Positions 27,101-39,100 of a DNA stretch of 64,000 nucleotides are shown one piece after another (the first letter of the stretch is position 1; every line of letters starts with the position of its first letter). Made by a program: the position numbers and the translations under genes. A model generated the notes under the pieces. The model was not told the origin of the DNA. It did not search any database and was given only the letters and a program-made list of their open reading frames with translations. Where the stretch lies: the NCBI GenBank assembly GCA_947247005.1, contig OX365962.1, positions 3,755,201-3,819,200 on the forward strand, written 5' to 3'. The stretch comes from Spisula solida (lineage: Eukaryota > Mollusca > Bivalvia > Venerida > Mactridae).

Positions 27101-30100
27101 CTTGGTTGCATGAACGGGTATTATGGATTCAATTGCTTGGACGTTTGCCTGCAGACATGTAATGTGAACACATGTGATAGAGAGATAGGTCTGTGTCTAG
27201 AGTGCCTTAAACCTCTACAAGAACAAACACCTTTGTGTCGATCAGCAGGTATAGTCACAGCACATGTTTAGACTGACCTTGCAGTGTGTCATGGTATTTG
27301 GGATCACTTCTCAGGACTTCAGTGATTATTGGCATCACATAACGGTGAACAGGGACTAACCTTGCAGCGTGTCATGGTATTTGGGATCACTTCTCAGGAC
27401 TTCAGTGATTATTGGCATCACATAACGGTGAACAGGGACTAACCTTGCAGCATGTCATGGTTTTTGGGATCACTTCACAAGAGTTAACTGATGATTCAGT
27501 GATAATTGGTATCACATTATGGTCTACAGGGACTGTGACCTTGAAGCATTATATGTGGTTGTTGGGAGCACTTCACGAGAGTTAAATGATGATTCTATCA
27601 CGTGTATAATGGTCTACAGGGGCTGTGACCTTGTAGCATTAGGGTTTTTGGAAGCACTGCACATGAACAAAGAGGTAGTTCAGATATAATGGGTACATGC
27701 TTTTTGAAGCACTTTCCGAATGCACTGTGAAAGGTTTTATGTTTTAATCAGCTTTCTGATGATTGTAGCCATTTTGGCCTTGGAGGTAAAGAATGCAAGC
27801 AGCATAAACCTTGTTGATGCACTTTTGGAAAGCACTGCGAATGGTTTTTGTGGTAATTGGCTTTATGATAATTGCAGCCATTTGGCACGCAAGGTAATGA
27901 AGGCTAGAAGCATAAACTAAACCTCTGGCATTGCCTTGTTGAAGCACGTTTGAAATGTACTGCAAAGAGTTTTTGGGGTAATAGCGGACTTTATGGTAAT
28001 TGTAGCTACCTTGGAAAGGGAGAAGAGAACGTTGAAACATCAGAATACAGCAGAAATCATTCTGGAAGTGCAATGTTGAGTGTGAAACACATTTGAAACG
28101 ACTTCAAGTTTTACAAACAAGTTTTGTTTTCAGTGTTAATGAATTTTTAATGGTGTGTGACCTGACATAAAAACATAACAAAATATGGATTGCTCTGACT
28201 TCCAGTGTTTCATTTGTTAAAGCCCCATTAAGCCCCACACGGCTATTATCAAAAAGCAATAACTTGGTTACCCTATATCCATTTTGAGCACTTTAGTCGA
28301 GTGGGTCCCAAAGGTTGAAAACACAATAAGATAGAAGAAAACCAAATACTGCCTCAAGTTGGTTTGTTGACAAAATAACGACTTGCAATACATAATTCAT
28401 AGCCAAAGGGAGGCAACTATTGCAAAATAATTTTTTTGTCTTCCATACGTTTTTCTTCAATGTGGCATACTATTTCAACAGATATACATTGTAGTTGACA
28501 TTCTGTCATCAATTATTGGTCCTTCGTGAAAAATGTCCTAATTGCTTGCATTTATTGGATGATTGGAAAAAAGTTTTGGGAGATATAATGGGGCTTTAAG
28601 TTTATTAGCATGTTTTACAGTATTTATATCATACATTTAAATTCATTTAGAATTCATCACCAAATTTTCTAACACCAATATTGTTTAATATAGAAATAAT
28701 GTTTTGGAACTAATTTTTCATTGATTATTTTATACAATATCTGATTACAATCATTTTAAAATTATCATCCAATTTCTAATACCTGAATATCATGTAATTT
28801 TATGTAGTTAACAGTTTGTAACAATATTGTTTCGGAACTGATTTTAATTATCTTGTGTGAGTTATTAAAAATTCATTGTACTCTAATAATTATGCCCCCC
28901 CTCCCAATTCTTTGATGAGGGGGTATATTATTGCACATGTCAGTCGTTTCGGTCTAACAGTAACAACTCAGTCGGTTGGTAGACCAAATGGTTTCCACTC
29001 AGTAACTCTAGAACGCTTTGCGCTGGGATCAAACTTTACATGAAGGTTCAAGTCATCAACAGTAGACAACCCCTGTTGATTTTGAGATCAGTAGGTCAAA
29101 GGTCAAGGTCACTTTGACCTTTTCTATTTCTGACCATTGTGCTGTCATGGAGGCATATGTGTTTTACAAACATCTCTTGTTTAAAGTAACTGTGTCCAGA
29201 AATTTAGCCCTATAAATAAATATAGCCTAACATAAAGCGCCGGCATTTGAGACCCCGCCCCCTGAATTAGATAGTTACACCATCCTACTAGATGGTTCTC
29301 AAGTTGTAAGCTAGGGTTAAATTCATGAATCAATACTCATTTGGAATGAAGATTTTACATGCTGCAATCCAGGATCTGGGGCGAAATTCAATATTAATCT
29401 TATTTAATTGGAGAATAAGGATAGCCAATCATTTTGTTTAAAACTGACCAAAAGTTCAATATGGTGTGATCTGATTGGTTGTCCTTATCCTTAAGTCAAG
29501 CAAGATCAATATTGAATACCACCCCTGGGTGATTGTTTGATTTACCTAGGTTTATTTTGATAAAAAAGATAATAATTAGTTATGCTTGGTGAACATAATT
29601 GTAGATTGCCCTATCGGATATCACGGCTTGTTTTGTGCTCAGAATTGTTCAACAACTTGTGACAGACGATGCGACAGATCTACACAAGTCTGCAACACAT
29701 GCTTGCAAGGTTACTATGGCGACACGTGCGACAAGTTTTGTGCTTACTGCGCAGTTGGGACTTGCGATCAGTTTACTGGGGAATGCGATGAGGCGTGTCT
29801 TGACGGATTTTACACGCCAACATGTACTGCCGAATGTTTGTATCCTGGATGTAAGTCGTGTAATCGGAATTCTGGGATATGTACGACATGTAGACCCGGA
29901 CGCTATGGAGCTACGTGTGCTCTATCGTGCAGTGTCAACTGTTTCCCGGCTCAAAATGGTCTTGTTTACTGTCACATGGATACTGGTGACTGCTTGACAA
30001 CAGATTGTTTACCTGGTTACTATGGAAGCACATGCTCAGATGTTTGCAGTGAAAGATGTCGGCAGCGTGATGCTGATGGACTTATTTATTGTAATGTAAC

Positions 30101-33100
30101 CAATGGACAATGTAAAAATGGATGCATGGACGGTTGGTACGGACCGACCTGTGATAACGCATGTAGCACCACGTGTGCAGGTGATGTCATAGTGTGTTCA
30201 CGTGATGGGTACTGCCTGAATGGGTGTGTCAACAACAAATTCGGTGACGCCTGTGAACTGGATTGTGATTCTACTTGTATAGATAATCAATGTGACCAGA
30301 TGGAAGGATACTGCCTGGATTGTCTGGAGCCAAAGACGATCCAATGTCGTGATGCAGGTATAATGATGTCATATATTTTAGCACTATATTATTACATGGC
30401 TTGTGTTACGTTTTATGGTTCGACGTCATCTTGTGGATTGGATACATGTTGATAACAAAACATTGGAAAACATTGCTAATCATAGAGTGAAGTTATGTTG
30501 GTTCAAGTGTGTTAATTGCAACCGTTGCTAACCTTGAAGGATTGAAGTTATGTTGGTTTTTGTGTGTTAATTGCAACCATTGCTAACAGTCACTGTTGAT
30601 TCAATTGTGTTGGTTTTTGTGTGAAAAAAAGTTGCTAACTGTGGATTTAATAAAAGAAATATGTATGTTTTTCGTTTGTTGTGGGTTTTTTTTAATGAAG
30701 AATGCACTAGCTTATACAGTGCCCACCAAAAATAAGTATACAGTTGCAAAATTAAACTTTGTTGAATTATGCAATACCTCAGCATGCTTATCAGATATCC
30801 TCAATTATACTTGTGTTTGAAACTAGATCTACTGTTACTAAATGAGTAAAAAAGAGATATAAGAAAAGATGAAGATGCTTTGATAAACATGTATAAAACA
30901 ACCAATAGGCTCAATTCTTTCATTTTTTTTATGACAAAGTTAACTCTTGAGTGAAACAAAGAAACTTCATAATTTCATCTAGGGTACCAATTAACATCTT
31001 TACACTTAATAAGCAAAAATAGTCATTGTCTTCATAAACATTTATGCTTCACTTAATTGTTCCGCAAATAGTGTTAGACCACTATAAGCCGCAAGTAGCC
31101 AATCACAATGCAGTATTGCCATTGTCTTAATCCCGTATCAAACACTTTTGAGCTGAATAACCTGTGAGTTTGATCCTCTGTTGATTTGAGTAATAAGTGC
31201 ATACAAGTAAATGAGGAAACAACCTCTGTATACTTATTTTTAGTGGGCAGTATATCTAATGTGATCAGAATTACGTGTTTCACAACATGATAGGTGCTTA
31301 GGTTGGGTGTGGTATTTCACCATGGTACACTATGTCATTGTATCTTCTTATTGGAACAACATAAATTAATTGCTATTATATCATTTAAAATGTTTCTTCA
31401 AAATGGGGTCTCGTGAAGGAGCTTATTTTTTAATCTTCCAAAAAGTGTTTCAAGATTTGATCTGGATTTGATTCTGTTTGCATCGACTGCGACTGTTGTA
31501 AGCGCATCTTTTTCACATTGATTGATTGACAAATAATAATTTGTTTCATTTAAATAGTGAATCATTAGCTTTTAAAGGTATTTTAAAAAAAAAAGGTTTC
31601 TTTTTTAAAAAAGGTTTCTTTCGTTTAAAATAAAGGTCAGGATTGCATGGGAATTATAAATTAGGAATTTATTCATGTTAGCCTTACTGTATAAATCAAA
31701 GCACTAAAATAACTACATAAATAAATAAACCTTTATTGGTTAGCAAATTACATCTGAAAAATCATAATTTTAGAAAGCAAAAACTTTGCAAATTTGTTAT
31801 TTTGAAGTAGATTAATTGCAATTTGTTTATGTTACATGTTTGTGCATCTTAAACTGCTGAAAAAAACCATGGTATACCTCAATCATGTGCATAATCTTTT
31901 GCCAATTATTGAACTCATGAATATAGTGAAAATTAATCCTTCACAAAAAATTTCTGTTTAAAATACTGTTTAATGTGTACATCATTTTGATTGGTCAATA
32001 TTTTGTGAAACCATCTTTTCATTGGTTGACCTTGTCACATGGCCGTTTTCTTGTAAATTTGAACTAATTACTGTAGAATCATTAATATTTGTTGGGGATT
32101 TAATTTCGTGGATGACCTCTACCATGAAATTAAATCTCCAATGAATAATTATACCAATAAATATATCAAGTTTACAGACAGCGGCCATACTTGCTTTCAA
32201 GTTCAGTAAAGTATAAGATTGCACTTTTTTAGGAAGGTTACTTGCATGATATCAACATGTAATAAACAATTATTATGTCTTCTTGATTTTTGAATGATTT
32301 CTGACAATTTGTGTGAATTTTAATTTTTCATGAAATCTGAATTCCTTGAAATAACATCTCCGCGAAATGGTCTTATTCACAAAATATATCACAAAATTTT
32401 GTCCCATTGAAATTAAATGATTTTACAGTATGCTGATAATAGTTCTGAATATGCTTTCTATTAAACTAACGAGGTGTTGGTTTAGCTTTCAACTAATATT
32501 TTTTACACATGCGACACAAGCTTACAACATGATTTTTTAATCTTGCTTAATCATTGCATGTGATTGGTTATTGTTAATTCAAGGCATGTTCAACATATTA
32601 ATATTCACAACAGCTGATATTATTAGGTCTAATCTAGATGTAATAAAATAGTGTCTGTTTTCAGTAACAAATTGCCCCCTAAAAATAAGGTACATAGGAT
32701 CGAATATTTGTAGAAATAAAAAAAATGCAAAAAGTTAAAAAAATGGTGGCAATATGGACTTTTAAATGCCATAAAACTTTACCTTTTATGATTGCGGGGA
32801 ATTGTAAAGATGTTGGGATACTAAAATGTTGGGATACTAAAATGTTGGGATACTGAGATGTTAGGATACTAAGATGTTGGGATACTAAGATATTGGGATA
32901 CTGAGATGTTGGGATACTAAGATGTTGGGATACTGAGATGTTGGGATACTGTAATGTTGGGATACTAAGATGTTGGGATACTGAGATTTTGGGATACTGA
33001 GATGTTGGGATACTATAATGTTGGGATACTAAGATGTTGGGATACTGAGATTTTGGGATACTGAGATTTTGGGATACTAAGATGTTGGGATACTAAGATA

Positions 33101-36100
33101 TTGGGATACTAAGATGTTGGGATACTGAGATGTTGGGATACTGAGATGTTGGGATACTAAGATGTTGGGATACTGAGATTTTGGGATACTGAGATGTTGG
33201 GATACTAAGATGTTGGGATACTAAGATGTTGGGATACTGAGATGTTGGGATACTAAGATGTTGGGATACTAAGATGTTGAGATACTAAGATGTTGGGATA
33301 CTAAGATGTTGGGATACTGAGATGTTGGGATACTGAGATGTTGGGATACTGAGATGTTGGGATACTAAGATGTTGGGATACTGAGATGTTGGGATACTGA
33401 GATGTTGGGATACTGAGATGTTGGGATACTGAGATTTTGGGATACTGAGATGTTGGGATACTATAATGTTGGGATACTAAGATGTTGGGATACTACGACA
33501 AACATTGTTTTACACATTAACTTGTATTCCCTCCCTGGCTGCATACTTCAGGTTATGCCTAAATATAGGGTCTGATATATATAAGGAGATATTTGCATGC
33601 TTAGTCACTGTTTGTCCGTCCGTATGTTAGTCTGTATGTTTGTATGTATAGTCTGTTTATTCAGGTCTGTCACTTGTATACAAACATTGCAATATTGGCA
33701 AAAAAGTCAGTGAAAACCAATACCTTTTTCTCTAAGCTACATACTAATACACATAATATCTATTTAAATAAGACATTAATACGAGAAATTGCAACATTTA
33801 TGTACACAATGTTATGTAAAGAAGTGACTGACCTGATTAATCGATTTATATGTCTTTATTGTGCTATCATCATCTGTTAACAAACTATATTTTCAGCTTG
33901 CCCTGTACCGTATTACGGAGTTAAGTGTAATGTTTCATGTCCAATCAACTGTAACGGTGGAGTATGTGGGCGTTATGACTCGGTCTGTCAGTCCTGTGTT
34001 GACGACTATTGGGGCATGGAGTGTAGGGCGGAGTGCGGGGCGTGTCGAGGAGATAAATGTGATCAAACGTCCGGTGCGTGTGCAGCGGGGTGTGACGACG
34101 GATTTTACGGCCCAGGATGCACCAGGCAATGCAAGTACAATGGATGTCAGACGTGTGATCAAGCTAACGGGGAATGTACGGTGTGTAAGAACGGTCTGTA
34201 TGGTACAAGGTGCGACTTCTCGTGCAGCGAGAACTGTTTACAAGATAACGGCATTACTTCGTGTGATAGATATACCGGAGTATGTGACACTGCTCAATGC
34301 CAGCCAGGATACTTCCAACCAGACTGCAGGGAGAGTTGTAACGACAAATGCGGAGTCAATATGTTTGGATACAAATCATGTCAGATCGACACTGGATACT
34401 GTGACATGGATTGTCAGCTGACGTGGTACGGACCTCGATGCTCGGAACAATGTGCATTTAACTGCATCAACCAGAATTGTAACAGAACCGGGGCGTGTAA
34501 AAACGGCTGTATGACAGGTACATGGGGAACCATGTGCCAAGCCGAGTGCCAGCTGGAATTGACTTGTAATAACGGAGCATGTGATCAGGTGACGGGTCTG
34601 TGCCTCGAGTGCCAGCTCCCTAACCCATCTCCTCTCTGCCGTACTGCAGGTACGACATGCCTCAATTTCATACAAAGTTTCATAAATTTCATACAAATTT
34701 TCATTGTTTCATAAAATACTAAATTCATACTTATTTTCATACAAGTTTTACATAAAAAATTCATACAAATTTTACGCACAAAAAATTCATTCAACTTCTC
34801 AATAAAAATTTCATACAAACATTGACTTTGAAAAACAAGATTTTATATGCGATTTTGAAAATTTTGAAATGTGATATCATCTCATGTGTGATTTCATAAA
34901 AATTCTTTTCAAAGATTTTATATAAATTAAAAAAAACTTAAATTTTCCAAAAGACTTCACCTAGTTTTCAAGTCAGAACTGTAGAACTACTGCTGTGCAA
35001 CTCAAGCCCAGGGTTCTGATTTAAAAATCCAAGTAATCTACAGTATGTGATGAGCCTTTTTTACTTCCCACTTTTCAATCATTTTTGTGCATTTGAATTA
35101 GATCTTGCTTAATTTTTTTCAACCCATCATGAAATGGTTAAAATGGATATTACATATTTTTTTTCTTCTTCTTTTTTCTACTTTTTTTTTTTTACATATT
35201 GATGTGTAGATTTATACCATTCAGAGTTTATCTCTCACATGCATTTAGTGTTTATTTTAGGTACACATCTATTCTGATGGTTATATTTTTTTATTTATTA
35301 TTTTTCTAGCTTGTTTGAGTAATGTTAGAATAGCGTTTGAAACTTGAAGCTTTTAAATTTGTTGTTTATTGTTGTGATTTTGTAGATAGACGTGTGTGCG
35401 CTTAGCTACTGTGCTTAAGATATTTAATTACCTCTAATCAATCTAATTAGCGGTAGATTTTTGTTTTAACAAATTCTTTGAAACATTATGAGTGGATCTT
35501 TCTTTCTTGTGTTCTTTCGCCTAGGTTTAGGGTTAACTGTGCTCTCTGTGTGTTCTTTACAGTCCCAGATTATTGTTTGAGGAACCAGTCTGATAACTAG
35601 ACAATCTGATTAGTTGATTCTCTGTGCAGTTTTGAAATTGACCAATGACAAGGCTGCATTTTTAGACTGGTCTCCAAAATTATAATTTGTCAATATAATT
35701 TTATGACTTAACAGGGATCAGCAATATACAAAGATTATAACACCTAATTATTTACAACCAAAGACATAAACATATTTTTTATGAAACCAAACACCTGTTA
35801 CAATACAGACATTTTTCTGATTTGTCAATTTTATTTTTAGACTGGTTTGTAATTTATTTCCTTCTATTCCACAAAGCTATTTTTCTGTTACTCTATTTTG
35901 CTACTTTTGCACCAATTTCAGTCTCTTTATATATATTTGCTATTTTTATGTGCATGTCTTTCCTCTATTATTTTGTCCTTTCACAATCTTTCACATTTTT
36001 CCCCAAAATTCAAAATACTGCCGTCTAAAAATAAAACTTGCAAATCAAGAGAATCACAAAATACCTTAATATATGCAAAACATGTAATATTGTTTTTCAA

Positions 36101-39100
36101 TTCTTTTCGTACCGTCTATTTCAGCTTGTCAACCCTTTAATACATGGGGTCAGTTCTGTGAGAACGATTGTCCAGTAAATTGTGGGGACGGTACATGTTC
36201 ACGTGACAACGGAGTCTGTAGCACATGCAAGGATGGTTACCACGGCGATTTCTGTGATCAAGAATGTCCGAATTGTGTTGGTAACAAATGTTACCAGACT
36301 GATGGTGCTTGTATTGACGGCTGTTTGGATGGTTGGTACACATTATCCTGTATGTCACGTTGTCTACACGACGGATGTTTGAACTGTGAACGGAATGACG
36401 GAAAGTGTCTATCATGCTTGACTGGGTTATTCGGTACCAACTGTTCACGTGACTGTGCCCGGACATGTGCGGCGAACTCAATCGGTCAGATCACGTGTAA
36501 TCGTTTCTCCGGAGAGTGTGATACTAGTCAATGTAGGGCCGGGTACTATACTCCACAATGTACGGCTCAATGTAGCACCTACTGTGCCTCCACTGTCTGT
36601 GACATCCAAACAGGAACCTGTGATCCATGCAGTCTAGGTAAAACCACACCCCATCATTATAAACCACACCCCATCATTATAAACCACACCCCATCATTAT
36701 AAACCACACCCCATCATTATAAACCACACACCCCATCATTATAAACCACACCCCATCATTATAAACCACACCCCACCCCATCATTATAAACCACACCCCA
36801 TCATTATAAACCACACCCCATCATTATAAACCACAACCCCATCATTATAAACCACACCCCATCATTATAAACCACACCCCGTCATTATAAACCACACCCC
36901 ATCATTATAAACCACACCCCATCATTATAAACCACACCCCATCATTATAAACCACACCCCATCATTATAAACCACAACCCCATCATTATAAACCACACCC
37001 AATCATTATAAACCACACCCCATCATTATAAACCACAACCCCATCATTATAAACCACACCCCATCATTATAAACCACACCCCATCATTATAAACCACACC
37101 CCATCATTATAAACCACACCCCATCATTATAAACCACACCCCATCATTATAATACTTCTCTTATTGCTCAAACTTCAAATGTATTTATCAGTAAAAAGTC
37201 TCATGTTTTTCTGAAATTTTATTTTAGACGGATTATGCCTAACAGAAAGTAATATTACCTGATAAAGTAAAGATGGTACATGTACATATAATTTATGCAC
37301 TGTTAAGGAGCAATCAAGTTTCATTCTCAAATTAAGTTGTTTTAAAAAGTTTTTGGGGGGTATTTTTTTATTCTTTCAGTGCTGGTCTACACAAAACGAA
37401 ATTATTAACATACATTTCACGTTACATTAAGCGGTGGGCACAGGGGAGTTTTTTAGCCTAATTCCCCACCCTTAAGCCAAGCATTTTGTCTAAATCACCC
37501 CAGTGGCAGATGCTTTTAAATGATTATCTGATTTTTTTGCGGCGTCTAAATTCCCCAATACCATGATCTAAAATCCTGCCAAAGTCTATTTCCTGGGACA
37601 TGGTATGATATTCACATGTCAGATTTCCACCTGTTGGGAGTCGTCTTCTGTCTTAAGTCCCACCCTCCTGGGGCAAAATATTGATAGGTGCATTATTGTA
37701 CAGTAGGTTTGCTTCTATTGATTGACAGGGATAGGGGCGTGAAGGTCATCTCTATGGAGTAAGGGGTGAATTCCTATTGTTGTTTTTTTGTGGAATATTT
37801 ATAATCAGATAATTATAAAATAATTAGTGATGGGCATGTTATTAGAATGTGAAGTGAAGTGTGTATTAAGTAATGTGTATTACAAAATTCCTCTATTTTT
37901 GTTTCATGTGTATAGTACGGACAATTTGACTTGATCCTCGACCTTCTATTAGCGTAAATTAACAGCTGATATATTATCGATATTCATAATCCTGGTTGAA
38001 TGTTTCATTAGCAGGAAGTATCATGTAGACCCTCGATGTGTAATGCAAACACAAATCTAAAGGACCGATATTTCCAATTTGCTCGCTGAAATTTATATAT
38101 TCAAAGCAAGAATCTTGTAATATATTCATGCATTAAGCTCAGGATCACATCAAATTCTCCGTACTATATGTGTGTGTAACATTATAGGATGGTATGGACA
38201 GAAATGTGATGGTCAGTGTAGTGAGAGATGTAAGAACAAGGATTGTATCGTTTCTAAGGATAACTGTCAGCAGGTAAAGCCTAAAATTATTTTATTTCTT
38301 TCCCTTTCACAAGTGTCAACAGGTAAAACCTAAAATAATATCATTTCTTTCCCTTTCCACAACAGTTACTGTCGGCAGGTAAAGGCTTAAATAATATTAT
38401 TTGTTTCCTTTTCCACAAATGTATGGCGGTCGATTTACCGGTTTGATTTGATTTCATACAAATGATTAACCGATTTTAGAATTTGGAAATCGTACCTGTC
38501 CTAACATAAAGTCTGTTTTTCTTTATTGTTCCTAAAAAGTGGTTAATTTTGTAGGCTTTTGGGTTTTTTAGAATTCAACTTTCACCCGTGAATTTAAACC
38601 AGGGGTTCCACTAGTTTCTGAATTTGAATGGTCATTTTGATACTTTTGACTAAATTTTACCATTGTATAGACAAAATACTCATAATTTTATGAGAAAATG
38701 ACCCTTCAAACCAAAATCGTGAGGGTCAAAATGTATGTTTCTTTTTAGGAAATTTCAAGGGTAAAAACCTAATGGAACCCCATATTAAACAAACCTATGT
38801 ATGTTTTTCAGGGTTGTACAGATGGGTACTGGGGAAGCAGGTGTGAAAGTTTCTGTAACAGTAACTGTGACCGTGAGTCATGTAACAAGAACACTGCTGA
38901 ATGTACGTACGGGTGTACAGGAAGTTTGTTCTTCGGGCCGACATGTAGTGAACCGTGCAATGGTAATTGTGTTAACGCAATGTGCAACAGGTAAGAGACA
39001 ATATAATTATAGTCTGAACAAAATCACCTCATCATAAAAAATTTCATTTAGCATAATGTTGCTTTCAGAATTAAGAGGCCTTAGTCACTATTCTCAAGAC

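Larger units (their letters stand above)
27249..29604. other. Intron 8 (2.4 kb)
   Basis: It begins with an 83-base tandem repeat that decays rightward (27271 to about 27700), and contains the TTAA-type element at 28217-28599 and a dispersed repeat with GGTCAAGGTCACTTTGACCTT at about 28890-29180 (related sequence near 58380-58590). Confidence 0.75.
30358..33896. other. Intron 9 (3.5 kb)
   Basis: It contains a mariner-like inverted-repeat element (30717-31250), the intact TACTGTAAAATC element (32069-32430) and a 16-base array of about 43 copies (32809-33495). Between 31260 and 32068 nothing recognisable was found. Confidence 0.78.
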
